A stretch of 32,681 bases of DNA from an uncultured Granulosicoccaceae bacterium (GTDB lineage Bacteria > Pseudomonadota > Gammaproteobacteria > Granulosicoccales > Granulosicoccaceae). The stretch is taken from the NCBI GenBank assembly GCA_938035125.1, contig CALHNS010000100.1:1-32681 (forward strand). Direction: 5' to 3'. A model generated the notes under the pieces. The model was given only the letters and a program-made list of their open reading frames with translations. It made no database searches and was not told where the DNA came from. This document shows positions 1 through 8,158 of the stretch, one piece after another. The translations under genes and the position numbers were made by a program. How positions within the stretch are numbered: position 1 is the first letter of the stretch; every line of letters begins with the position of its first letter.

Positions 1-966
1 GTCGTTAATGGATTGATTTTTCGATTAAATCATATGTCGGGCTGGATACTGAGAACCATTACCTCGCTATTTGAAAACGTGGGTGTTGTGCAAAACGGTA
101 TGCAAACCATTGCAAAGCCGCAGGCTATTGTTGATGCAACCGATGCGAAAACCTTACACGTATCCAAAGGGCTTATTGAATTTAAAGCGGTGTCTTTCGA
201 TTACAGAGAAACCAGCACAGCATTAACGACTGGCCAAATTGACGGGCCAGCACCCACCGTTATTGAATCTTGCAACATCACCATAAACGCGGGTGAACGA
301 GTAGGGCTTGTGGGGGTATCAGGTGCTGGGAAATCTACGTTAATCAATTTACTGATGCGCTTTCATGATCCGGTAAGTGGCCGAATTTGTATAGATAATC
401 AAACCATTAGTGAGGTCACTCAAGACAGTTTGCGCCAGCAAATTGGGGTGGTCACTCAAGATACCGCGTTATTGCATCGCTCAATTCGAGACAACATTCG
501 ATACGGATCCTCTGGAGCGAGTGACGAGATGATTATGCAAGCGGCTGATGCGGCCGCTGCGTCAGAATTTATTCCCGATTTAGTTGACAGTAAAGGGCGG
601 CGTGGGCTGGATGCGTTAGTGGGCGAGCGCGGTGTGAAATTATCAGGTGGGCAAAGACAACGCATTGCGATAGCACGTGTGATGTTGAAAAACGCACCAA
701 TTTTGATACTGGATGAGGCTACCTCTGCGCTGGATTCTGATGTAGAGGCAGTCATTCAGCAAAATTTGAATGTTTTGATGCAAGGCAAAACCGTTCTAGC
801 GGTTGCGCACCGTTTGTCGACCATTGCTGCGTTGGATCGACTAATCGTATTAGAAAAAGGCCAAATCGTGGAATCTGGCACACATTTACAGCTAATTGAG
901 CGAAATGGGGTTTATTCCCGTCTGTGGAAGCGCCAAAGCGGTGGTTTTATCGGAAAAGAGTTCTAA
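1..966 (+). CDS. ABC transporter, fused permease/ATPase, C-terminal part
   Basis: The frame is open from base 1, so the gene begins before the window; only the end of the last membrane helix and the whole nucleotide-binding domain are present. Counting from the TTG at 13, I see Walker A GVSGAGKST (101-109), a Q-loop near 149, signature LSGGQ (210-214), Walker B ILILDE (230-235) and the switch histidine in AHRLST (266). The order membrane region then ATPase is that of homodimeric type IV exporters (MsbA/multidrug type), which move lipids or hydrophobic compounds out of the cytoplasm using ATP. A short insert (about residues 68-82) lies between the first two strands of the ATPase. The substrate cannot be read from this fragment. 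The downstream exostosin-like glycosyltransferase could hint at a glycan or lipid role, but a 147-base gap separates the two genes. Confidence 0.93.
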   Translation, partial: VVNGLIFRLNHMSGWILRTITSLFENVGVVQNGMQTIAKPQAIVDATDAKTLHVSKGLIEFKAVSFDYRETSTALTTGQIDGPAPTVIESCNITINAGERVGLVGVSGAGKSTLINLLMRFHDPVSGRICIDNQTISEVTQDSLRQQIGVVTQDTALLHRSIRDNIRYGSSGASDEMIMQAADAAAASEFIPDLVDSKGRRGLDALVGERGVKLSGGQRQRIAIARVMLKNAPILILDEATSALDSDVEAVIQQNLNVLMQGKTVLAVAHRLSTIAALDRLIVLEKGQIVESGTHLQLIERNGVYSRLWKRQSGGFIGKEF

Positions 967-1113
967 TTTGTTCTAAAAAGTGTGTATCGCTTCTATAACT
1001 TCAATGACGTAATTACAAACGGTTTGATGAAGCGCCGATAAGGACATTGGAAAGATGGGAAACCATTGCTAACCAAAAGCCACTAACTTTAAAGGCATGT
1101 TCAATAGATCGGT

Positions 1114-2067
1114 ATGAAGTTTTTATTACTCTCAGCTTATCCAAAACACGAATGGCTAACCGCTTTGTTGTCGTATGCCGACAACGACGCAGTAGGGCGC
1201 CATGAGCTGTGTGATGACCCTGAAGAGGCCGATGTTATTTTGTTCGTAGAAAGCGGTCAGTTTGACGACTATCTGTACAAAACTTTACTGCAACATCCGT
1301 TAGTACAAAAATACCCTGACAAAATTTATATGTACAACGAGGTTGATCGCCCTTGGCTAACGCTGCCTGGGTTGTACACCTGCATGCCAGAAAGTCGATA
1401 CGATAAATCTCGTCAAGTGGCATTCCCCTATTTGGTTACACCGAATCGATTTGTACCTCAGATCCATCGCTGGCAAGTGCAACGCGATTGGTTGTTTTCG
1501 TTTGTTGGCTCAACCAGTCATCCGCTTCGTAAGCGCGTGGCGGCTTTACAAGATGATACCGCCGAGGTGCGCGATACTTCTGAATTTAACATTTGGCACT
1601 CCACCGCCGCAGAGCGATCCTCGCAAGGGCTCGTTTTTGCTGAATCGATTGCCCGCAGTCATTTTGTTCTATGCCCTCGTGGCGTCGGTACCGCTTCCTA
1701 CCGGCCATTTGAATCGATGCAGGCCGCTCGTGCACCTGTGATCATTGCCGATGACTGGGTACCACCGCCGCACGTGAATTGGGATTTTGCCGTGTTCGTT
1801 CCTGAATCCGATATTGAGGAAATCCCTAACCTACTGAAATCGATCAAGCACGAGTCGATTGATCGGGGCGTTGCCGCGCGCAAGGCGTGGGAAATGGCCT
1901 ATTCGCCGTCGGTTATGTTCGATACGGTTGCAAGGTCCATAGAATATCTGGTGCAAGCACCGAAGCAAGAGCCTATAGCCGATCCTTGGATGCCGGTTCG
2001 CAACTGGTGGATAGCCACCGAGACCAGTGCTCGGCTTTGGGTGCGCCGGTTACGTACCGCTGCTTAG
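1114..2067 (+). CDS. Exostosin-like (GT47-type) glycosyltransferase
   Basis: A 317-residue cytoplasmic protein without signal peptide or membrane segment. The C-terminal half carries the exostosin-domain pattern: a strand-turn FVGSTSHPLRKRV (about 130-142), then FVLCPRGVGTASYRPFES (about 184-201) followed by an APVIIADDWVPP stretch. In this family the glycine-rich turn and the acidic residue of the ExxxxG/A helix bind the nucleotide sugar. Family knowledge: bacterial exostosin-like enzymes transfer single sugars onto surface glycans or lipids and do not make heparan sulfate. The N-terminal half (EEADVILFVES, MYNEVDRPW) fits the first Rossmann-like domain. It follows an ABC exporter on the same strand, so a role in a surface glycan is possible. 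Donor and acceptor are unknown. Confidence in the fold is good; in the reaction, low. Confidence 0.75.
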   Translation: MKFLLLSAYPKHEWLTALLSYADNDAVGRHELCDDPEEADVILFVESGQFDDYLYKTLLQHPLVQKYPDKIYMYNEVDRPWLTLPGLYTCMPESRYDKSRQVAFPYLVTPNRFVPQIHRWQVQRDWLFSFVGSTSHPLRKRVAALQDDTAEVRDTSEFNIWHSTAAERSSQGLVFAESIARSHFVLCPRGVGTASYRPFESMQAARAPVIIADDWVPPPHVNWDFAVFVPESDIEEIPNLLKSIKHESIDRGVAARKAWEMAYSPSVMFDTVARSIEYLVQAPKQEPIADPWMPVRNWWIATETSARLWVRRLRTAA

Positions 2068-2130
2068 TCGTAATAGTCGATTTTCCCCCGACGTTTGGAT
2101 AACTCAATAAGTTGTGTTATACAAATGCTT

Positions 2131-2175
2131 AGGAGGAAGTTGCGCACACCGACAGTGCGTCACGGTTGTGGATGA
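2131..2175 (+). promoter_or_regulatory. Strong Shine-Dalgarno with possible 11-codon leader ORF coupled to the HNH gene
   Basis: A perfect AGGAGG (2131-2136) stands 35 bases before the HNH start ATG, too far to serve it directly. It is 3 bases from a TTG at 2140 that opens an 11-codon frame ending in TGA 2173-2175. That stop overlaps the HNH ATG (2172-2174) as ATGA, the classic layout for translational coupling. The spacing of 3 is short and TTG is weak, so this may be chance. Confidence 0.3.
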
Positions 2176-2729
2176 ACGCAAAAGTGTTACGCCTTAATAA
2201 GGCTGGAACCCCCATTGCTTGGCTCACGTGGCAAGAGACCGCCACTATTGTTGCAAAAGATCAAGTTATTTGGAGCTTAGGTGAAACGCTCCGAACGGTT
2301 CGTGGCGGCATCAACAAACAAGGTGATCGATCACTGCTGGCGTTGCCTTCCATTATTGCTTGCGATGGGCAGGTTGAAGATGCGCGCTTTACGCCTCCGC
2401 TGACTAACAATTTATTGTTCGGTCGCGATCAGTATCTTTGCATGTACTGCGGTGATCATTTCAAAGCGAAAGATTTATCACGTGATCACATTGTGCCCAC
2501 CTCCCGCGGGGGCCGCGATGTTTGGACAAATTGCGTCACTGCCTGCAGGCGATGTAACAACCGTAAAGGCAACAGCTTGTTGGAAGAAACCAATTTAGAG
2601 CTATTAGCCGTTCCGTTTGCACCCAACCGATACGAATTTTTCTACTTATCGAATAAAGATGTGTTGTCTGATCAAATGGAATTTCTGAAACCAAGATTTT
2701 CTCGCTATAGCTCGCGAATGTTTCAGTAG
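2172..2729 (+). CDS. HNH endonuclease family protein
   Basis: A 185-residue protein when started at ATG 2172. The HNH core lies in the middle: LCMYCGDHF with CxxC (Cys90, Cys93), the RDHIVPTSRGG motif with the metal-binding His106, an Asn in WTNCV, and a second CxxC in ACRRCNN (Cys125, Cys128). The four cysteines hold a structural zinc and the beta-beta-alpha metal fold cuts DNA. Family knowledge: this stand-alone chromosomal type, about 185 residues with an N-terminal region reading VLRLNKAGTPIAWLTWQ, is widespread in proteobacteria and cyanobacteria and its biological role is unsettled. No terminase, toxin or restriction genes lie nearby, so context gives no clue. A TTG two codons upstream (2166) is the alternative start. 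A strong but distant AGGAGG is described separately. Confidence 0.88.
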   Translation: MNAKVLRLNKAGTPIAWLTWQETATIVAKDQVIWSLGETLRTVRGGINKQGDRSLLALPSIIACDGQVEDARFTPPLTNNLLFGRDQYLCMYCGDHFKAKDLSRDHIVPTSRGGRDVWTNCVTACRRCNNRKGNSLLEETNLELLAVPFAPNRYEFFYLSNKDVLSDQMEFLKPRFSRYSSRMFQ

Positions 2730-2798
2730 TGGATTCTGTAGTGGTCGGGTCATGCTGTGTGCTTTCAATAAATTAGCATCGCTTTACTTTCTATTTTC

Positions 2799-4421
2799 AT
2801 GAAGTCTAGCTATGACTACATCATCGTTGGTGCAGGCACCGCAGGGTGCGTACTGGCACACAGGCTCAGTGAAGACGGTCAGTATTCCGTTTTATTGGTT
2901 GAGAACGGCGGCGACGACAGAAGCTGGATTTTACAAATGCCTGCGGGTTTGCGCTCAGCGTTTAAACCCAGCAGTAAATTTAATTACTGGTTCAAGACGG
3001 AACCGCAGCCCCATTTAAACAATCGACAGATTGACCAACCAAGAGGCAAAGTCCTGGGCGGTTCATCTTCAATAAATGGCATGACGTTTTTACGTGGCAA
3101 TTCATTAGATTATGACAACTGGGCAACTGAAGAGGGTTGTGTGGGTTGGTCGTTCGCAGATTGTTTACCCTATTTCAAGAAATTTGAACGACGCGATGGA
3201 TTGGCGAACGATTATCGAAATAACTCTGGCATGGTGGGTGTTAAAACACAACATGAGTTAAATCCACTAAATGCTGCTTTTTTGCAAGCAGGGCAGCAGG
3301 CTGGGCACGAACTAACAGACGATGTTAATGGCTATCGGCAAGAAGGCGTCAGCCGTTTTGAGATGTCGGTTGAGAACGGTTATAGAAGCAGTTCAGCTCG
3401 TGCCTATCTGCATTCACAAAGCAAGCGTAAAAACTTAACCATTGTTACGGGCGCACGCGTTACGCGCGTTCTGATCGAGCGTAGTCAGGCGGTGGGGGTT
3501 GAATTCTTGAAAGGTGGAAAAACGATAAAAATTGCTGCAACGCGCGAAGTCATTCTTTCAGCCGGTGTGTTCGGTACACCTCAAATCTTAATGTTGTCTG
3601 GTATCGGCCCAGAAGAACACTTGAAAAAACACGGTTTACCCGTTGTACAGCATGTGCCGCAACTAGGTGAAAATCTACAAGATCATATTGAAGCGCACAT
3701 ACAGGTAGAAACTGATCAACCCGTATCGCTTAACCGGTATTTAAAACCACACCTTATGGCTTGGGCTGGTCTTCAGTGGTTTGGTTGGAAGGGTGGTGTG
3801 GCAGCGGTTAATCAATGTCATGTTGGCGCGTTCTTACGAACCGATAGCACCGTGTCTCATCCGAACATTCAATTTCATTTTTTCCCAATATATTTTGGAG
3901 CTAATTGGATTCCCAACCCGCACAAGAATGGTTATCGTCTTGGTGCAGGCCCATTGCGTCCAGAAAGCCGTGGTAGGGTTCGTTTGGCATCGGCCGATCC
4001 TCATGATAGGCCTCTGATCGATCCGAACTATTTAGCTACCGATAAAGACAGGGGCGAAATTCGGCAGAGCATTAAAATGGGCCGTGAATTGTTGGCGCAA
4101 CCCGCTTTCAAAAAATTTCATCGCCGTGAAGATCTTCCTGGCGTGGATGTTAAAACCGATGCAGAACTTGATGCGTTTATACGTAAAGATGCAAGCTCTG
4201 CCTATCATCCTTGCGGAACGGCTCGCATGGGCGCGGACGGTGACGAGCGGGCAGTTGTCGATTTACAGCTTAGATTTAATGGGGTGTTGGGTTTACGTGT
4301 TGTCGATGCATCGGTTATTCCAACAATACCTAGCGCCAATATCAATGCTTGTGTTTTTATGTTGGCCGAGAAAGCAGCGGATAATATTTTGGGGAAGCCA
4401 CCACTTGCAAAAGCCTACTAA
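2799..4421 (+). CDS. GMC-family FAD-dependent oxidoreductase (choline dehydrogenase-like)
   Basis: A 540-residue flavoenzyme of the usual family length. Visible motifs: the dinucleotide-binding GAGTAGC (11-17), GMC signature 1 in [15 protein letters not shown] (81-95), signature 2 around [16 protein letters not shown] (256-271), the catalytic histidine in [10 protein letters not shown] (His470), and the C-terminal active-site segment [12 protein letters not shown], with Asn514 as the likely partner residue. The family oxidises primary alcohols such as choline, aliphatic alcohols or sugar derivatives and passes electrons to oxygen or a quinone. The HPCGTARMG and SANIN motifs resemble the choline/alcohol dehydrogenase branch. 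No betaine aldehyde dehydrogenase, betI or choline transporter is next to it, so I do not call it betA. It has no signal peptide. It stands alone on the plus strand and converges with the gene ending at 4459. No clear Shine-Dalgarno precedes ATG 2799. Confidence 0.93.
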   Translation: MKSSYDYIIVGAGTAGCVLAHRLSEDGQYSVLLVENGGDDRSWILQMPAGLRSAFKPSSKFNYWFKTEPQPHLNNRQIDQPRGKVLGGSSSINGMTFLRGNSLDYDNWATEEGCVGWSFADCLPYFKKFERRDGLANDYRNNSGMVGVKTQHELNPLNAAFLQAGQQAGHELTDDVNGYRQEGVSRFEMSVENGYRSSSARAYLHSQSKRKNLTIVTGARVTRVLIERSQAVGVEFLKGGKTIKIAATREVILSAGVFGTPQILMLSGIGPEEHLKKHGLPVVQHVPQLGENLQDHIEAHIQVETDQPVSLNRYLKPHLMAWAGLQWFGWKGGVAAVNQCHVGAFLRTDSTVSHPNIQFHFFPIYFGANWIPNPHKNGYRLGAGPLRPESRGRVRLASADPHDRPLIDPNYLATDKDRGEIRQSIKMGRELLAQPAFKKFHRREDLPGVDVKTDAELDAFIRKDASSAYHPCGTARMGADGDERAVVDLQLRFNGVLGLRVVDASVIPTIPSANINACVFMLAEKAADNILGKPPLAKAY

Positions 4422-4458
4422 ATTCAAAAGAATTCGTTAAACATTGCTGGCAGCATCA

Positions 4459-5916
4459 TTACTTAACTGGAGTGGTTTCTACTGAGCTAGACAAATTCGA
4501 TAACACAGCCCTTGTATATTCTAGTGCTTGTTCGCGATCGATATCCACGGCAACTAATTGAAGTACAAACTGTTCGTGCGATACCACAAGGGCTAGATGT
4601 GATTGCCCATCTTCCAGCTGAGTGTCTACGGTTATAACCGATTCAGGGGGTATTTCAGGTGATAGCCAAAGCACCTCTTCATTAATATTACCACCGCTGT
4701 TATAAATCAAATTACTGCTTAATGATTGGGCGAACATATCTGCTGTGGCTTGATTCTCAGCGCTCATAAGCGTCACTTCAACTGGGGATGCATTAAGTTC
4801 TGATTGGTTGTAGTGTTGAATAGCAACCATGCCTTTTATTAAACGCGTAAAGCCGTCAACGGCTGCAACACGACGCTCAGGGTCGGAACGCAAGTTAACG
4901 CCTTTCAATGGCGAGGTTTCTACCCCCACCCAAGGTTGTGTGTTCCATTGGTGGGTTATATTACTGGCAGCTGTTAACAGTTCTGTGTTTAACGCTTTTC
5001 GCTCGTCATTGGGAAAGCTGTTGGGGTCAAGAATTTGCACAGGGTCGCGAGGTGGTGCATTCAGTGCAGATTGTATAAGTGATTTACCCTTTGAGCGTTG
5101 CGCCAACGCAGAAATAAAGCGCTCACCTTCCACGTAAGAATATTCCAAGATGTTACGACTGATTGCTTGTACGGGTTGTGCAAGTTGATTTGGTGAGAGT
5201 TCATCGCCAAACATGAATTGATCTAATGAGCGTAGGCCAGATAAGCAATCAGTTCTCTGGCATATACGCCGAGTAACGTATTGTGCATGCCCTTCGTATA
5301 CGGCCGATTGAGCGAATGATGCACGAAAGTTTAAGTCTCGGTTTTGATGAATGCTGTAAGTTGAATCGTCGGCTGCGTGTACCAGCTCATGTATTAACAA
5401 AGCATTCAGAGCATGCTTAATTGCTGTTGCATCGTTACCTACCGAATCGATATAACTTCTCAGTAAACTATCACTTACCATCACTGTTTGTGAATTGGTT
5501 GAGTACAGGGCTGCGTATGTGCCCATTTGCCCTGCCATAACGTTACTTAAGAAGTGATCAGCGAAGCGTTTTTCAGAAAACTGACTATGAGTAAGTCGGC
5601 CGGTTTCAGCAGCTACTTCTCGTTCAATCTCGCGGTTGGTTACTACCGCAAATTTTACGTGATTAAGATTGGTGCCGGTTTCCAGTTGTACTGCCGCACG
5701 AGCACGATTAAATAAAGGGCTAAGTGTTTCTTGCCAATCCGCGCTGCTCATATTCTCAAAAGCACGGGTGCTTTCGAAATTCTCAGTTGCGCCTTGGGCC
5801 AATGGAATGTTTGGTGAAGATGATACGCATGCGGTGGCGTTAAGAACGAAAAGCACTGCAGCGGTTGCTTTGATAGCAGTTGAGGCTAACCTGCCTACAG
5901 AAGACGCTGTGTGCAT
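4459..5916 (-). CDS. Putative zinc metallopeptidase lipoprotein (HEXXH)
   Basis: A 485-residue predicted lipoprotein. The N-terminus has basic residues, a hydrophobic stretch and ATAC ending at Cys30, an imperfect lipobox with Ala at -3. The central region has HELVH (176-180) within LLIHELVHAADD, followed about 28 residues later by VYEGHAQYV. His176, His180 and Glu208 could form a gluzincin-type zinc site with Glu177 as catalytic base. The C-terminal 200 residues look like a separate beta-rich domain (ESVITVDTQLEDGQSHLALVV) without a motif I recognise. Cys219 and Cys224 (RRICQRTDC) could form a disulfide. I do not know a named family for it; the call rests on the metal motif and the lipoprotein signal. 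It sits alone, about 160 bases from the GH16 gene's stop and beyond that gene's terminator, so it should have its own promoter. Confidence 0.7.
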   Translation of the reverse strand: MHTASSVGRLASTAIKATAAVLFVLNATACVSSSPNIPLAQGATENFESTRAFENMSSADWQETLSPLFNRARAAVQLETGTNLNHVKFAVVTNREIEREVAAETGRLTHSQFSEKRFADHFLSNVMAGQMGTYAALYSTNSQTVMVSDSLLRSYIDSVGNDATAIKHALNALLIHELVHAADDSTYSIHQNRDLNFRASFAQSAVYEGHAQYVTRRICQRTDCLSGLRSLDQFMFGDELSPNQLAQPVQAISRNILEYSYVEGERFISALAQRSKGKSLIQSALNAPPRDPVQILDPNSFPNDERKALNTELLTAASNITHQWNTQPWVGVETSPLKGVNLRSDPERRVAAVDGFTRLIKGMVAIQHYNQSELNASPVEVTLMSAENQATADMFAQSLSSNLIYNSGGNINEEVLWLSPEIPPESVITVDTQLEDGQSHLALVVSHEQFVLQLVAVDIDREQALEYTRAVLSNLSSSVETTPVK

Positions 5917-6008
5917 GGAATCGTTCCGGGAAAATCTGATCGAGGGGATCAGTCTACCGAGGGTACAAAAAATACTCGTCGGGTCCAGTCACACTTCTAA
6001 ACATGGCG

Positions 6009-6050
6009 AAAAAAAAGCCCGACCAGCAGTGATGCTGTCGGGCTTTTTTT
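6009..6050 (-). terminator. Rho-independent terminator of the GH16 gene
   Basis: A perfect GCCCGAC/GTCGGGC stem (6017-6023 with 6037-6043) extends inside by AGCA/TGCT, with one unpaired C (6024) and a GTGA loop. It is flanked by eight A on the left and seven T on the right, so it can work in both directions. Its stem starts about 24 bases past the GH16 stop codon on the minus strand and gives a run of U there. Confidence 0.88.
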
Positions 6051-6073
6051 CGTTAGCCAGTTCTAAAAAAGGG

Positions 6074-7513
6074 TTATCTTTGATAAGCCCTAATGTAGTC
6101 GATAGTGAATCGGGCCGGTAATGGAGTGCTGCCATCAGGCTCTCCCGCCCACCAGCCACCAACGGCTAAATTCACCAAAATGTACATATCTTCCCAAGAC
6201 ACGTTGCCATCTTGGTATCGATTGCGTTCTTCACCGTCGATGTACCAAACAATAAGGCCAGGCTCCCAGCGTACTGAGTAGGTGTGGAAGTCAGCAGAGT
6301 AGTCGGGTCCGTAAGCCGTAAACGATGGTGTGGAGCGTAAATTTCCGTTCTCAAAGCGATGGAACGTGTGGTAAACCTTATTCGGCTCATGCCCCAGCAT
6401 TTCCATGATGTCGATTTCTGGACGTCGATCATGATCTTGGCTGTGTAAAAGCCAAAACGCTGGCCATAATCCACGCCCGCGAGGAAGCTTTGCACGCATT
6501 TCAATGTAACCGTATCGTAGGTTGAATTTATTGTGCGTAGCTAAAGTGCCCGATAAGTAGTTTTGTTGGCGGGCACTGTCTCTTAAGTAGTCGGGTGTGC
6601 GAATCGCTGTGATGGTGACGTGTTCACCATCAAATTCAAAAGGGCTGTGGCCAAAGTCTGGGCGGTTGATGACATCAACATAGTATTGGCTTTCGCTGTT
6701 GATAATTAAGTCGGGCCCCCAGCGATAACTAGAATTCCACTTAGAGGTATCTAATGAGTAGTTTCGAAATTCTTCATTAAAAACTAAATTGTATCCGTCA
6801 GGAACATACCCGCTATTGTTATTGTTGTTCGAATTGTTATTAGCATCATTTAGAACTTGCGCGCTATTCGCATTTGATGAGCCTGATGTGTTGCCCACTG
6901 CCTCACCACTACGAGCTGAATATTGTTCTTGATTATTAAATGATACGAGTGAGTAGCGATAGTCACGACCAAAATCTACAGCGTCTTCAAAGCTTGTGGA
7001 GTTTCTAACGGTGCTGTGGTAGTTACCGTCGCGGTATATGTTGTAACCCACGGCGTTATCAGCCTGTGACCATTGCAGTTGCAATCGGTTGCCATTTAAT
7101 GCGTTTACTTGCAGGTTAGATGGAGTCGCTGGTGTGCCGTTTGATTGAGGAGTTATGGCCCCTGTAATCGATCCGTTTGCCGATGTGGTGGCGCTTGCTG
7201 CATTCGAACGGATTGAGAAGTTTTGCGCTCGATCAAAGGCGACGATTTCGTAGCGGTGTGAGCTGCCAGAATTTACCGATTCATCAACATAATTAGTTGA
7301 AAAGACGGTGTCATAGTATCCGCCGTCTCGATAGACGTTATACCCATGAACGCCAACATCATCCCAAGGTGCATTCCAAGCCACTCGGATGGAATTACTG
7401 CTCAGCGAGGTGGCGCTGACGTTGTTTGGGGTGGAAGGGCTTTGGGTGTCTGCCAGCGCGAGCATAGTAAACGAGCAGCCGAAAATGGCTGTGGCTAGGC
7501 GCAAAAATTTCAT
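6074..7513 (-). CDS. Secreted GH16 beta-glucanase (laminarinase-like) with two FN3-like domains
   Basis: 479 residues when started at ATG 7513. This start gives a clean signal peptide (MKFLRLATAIFGCSFTMLALA, cut before DTQS); an open frame extends to 7618 but adds an unlikely leader. Order of parts: signal peptide; two FN3-like modules (about 27-110 and 128-208), each with a GYN(V/I)YRDG strand motif; an Asn/Ser-rich linker (about 209-238); and a C-terminal GH16 domain (about 239-479). The catalytic ExDxxE is EIDIME, Glu366 as nucleophile and Glu371 as acid/base. Aromatic subsite residues appear in RGRGLWPAFWLL and AVGGWWAGEPDG. The form without the beta-bulge-less carrageenase changes fits endo-beta-1,3(1,4)-glucanases acting on laminarin. 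It is followed by a strong terminator and appears to be a single-gene unit. Exact substrate is an inference. Confidence 0.92.
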   Translation of the reverse strand: MKFLRLATAIFGCSFTMLALADTQSPSTPNNVSATSLSSNSIRVAWNAPWDDVGVHGYNVYRDGGYYDTVFSTNYVDESVNSGSSHRYEIVAFDRAQNFSIRSNAASATTSANGSITGAITPQSNGTPATPSNLQVNALNGNRLQLQWSQADNAVGYNIYRDGNYHSTVRNSTSFEDAVDFGRDYRYSLVSFNNQEQYSARSGEAVGNTSGSSNANSAQVLNDANNNSNNNNNSGYVPDGYNLVFNEEFRNYSLDTSKWNSSYRWGPDLIINSESQYYVDVINRPDFGHSPFEFDGEHVTITAIRTPDYLRDSARQQNYLSGTLATHNKFNLRYGYIEMRAKLPRGRGLWPAFWLLHSQDHDRRPEIDIMEMLGHEPNKVYHTFHRFENGNLRSTPSFTAYGPDYSADFHTYSVRWEPGLIVWYIDGEERNRYQDGNVSWEDMYILVNLAVGGWWAGEPDGSTPLPARFTIDYIRAYQR

Positions 7514-7739
7514 CAATGGCTCAACAATAGGTAGATTGTAATAATTAGTAGAGCAGCAGCGAAAAAAGCCGCGCCACTCGACGTGTGATGCCAAAGATAG
7601 TGACAAAAAACCCGCCAAAAATACCGTCTCGCGATTTACATTTCTGCAAGGTTGGAATCTAGTTTTTATGAAACACCAAGCGTGCTTTTAGAGCAGCAGA
7701 AAACGAAATTGAGTGCAAATTATGAGCATGTGCGCTGGA

Positions 7740-7778
7740 AGGCTTACGTGGTAAGCCTGCTCTATCTAATGGTAGATA
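7740..7778. other. Two adjacent stem-loops downstream of the DUF6164-like gene
   Basis: AGGCTTAC/GTAAGCCT (7740-7747 with 7751-7758, loop GTG) and TATCTA/TAGATA (7763-7768 with 7773-7778, loop ATGG). They lie just past the minus-strand stop at 7789. Neither is followed by a U run in the minus direction, so they look more like transcript-end or processing structures than a standard terminator. The rest of 7514-7739 shows no gene; it must hold the promoter of the GH16 gene. Confidence 0.4.
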
Positions 7779-7788
7779 AAAAAAGCGT

Positions 7789-8157
7789 TTAAGACGTTAC
7801 TGCCAGACGTATAAAAGGGGACAGTAAAGCGTAGATGATGAACAGGCAGAACAGGAGTGTTCCTAAGGTTGCCCAGGGCCGGGTTACAAACGGCGTATAC
7901 CAAGCAGGTATTTCGCCTCGGGCAGCCGCTTCCTCATACTGCTGTTTGCGGTTGGCTAATAGGCCATTTTGATAGTCGTCAATCAGCTCACGACTGCGCT
8001 GCACATCTTCGTCTTGAACCCACAGCCCTGGCATGGCAATGCCCCAATTTCCCGCAGTGGTTTCGTAATAATCGATATGGTGTGTATCCAGCAACTCGCG
8101 CACATCTTTCGCTTCGTCGTCGGGAACATTTCTTAGCTTGAACACAAGAGTTGTCAT
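7789..8157 (-). CDS. DUF6164-like membrane-anchored protein
   Basis: 122 residues. The N-terminal part, LVFKLRNVPDDEAKDVRELL then HIDYYETTAGNWGIAMPGLWV, matches my memory of the small gammaproteobacterial DUF6164 family, a ferredoxin-like fold that resembles a signal-transducing or substrate-sensing DUF2007-type domain. A single membrane helix follows at the C-terminus (about 95-117, TLGTLLFCLFIIYALLSPFI). Function is unknown. The start is only one base after the stop of the GT2 gene, so the two are almost certainly co-transcribed and translationally coupled. It is the last gene of the three-gene run that starts with the AstE/AspA-like gene. Confidence 0.75.
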   Translation of the reverse strand: MTTLVFKLRNVPDDEAKDVRELLDTHHIDYYETTAGNWGIAMPGLWVQDEDVQRSRELIDDYQNGLLANRKQQYEEAAARGEIPAWYTPFVTRPWATLGTLLFCLFIIYALLSPFIRLAVTS

Positions 8158-8158
8158 G

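Noticed and set aside
2172..2729. HNH gene as part of a defence or phage module
   Set aside because: No methylase, toxin, terminase or integrase lies near it; the stand-alone type is a common chromosomal gene.
2799..4421. Calling the GMC gene betA
   Set aside because: The motifs fit but no betaine aldehyde dehydrogenase, BetI or choline transporter is adjacent, and the family covers many alcohols.
7740..7758. Intrinsic terminator of the DUF6164-like gene
   Set aside because: The stem is good but no U run follows in the gene's direction, so it is listed only as a stem-loop.
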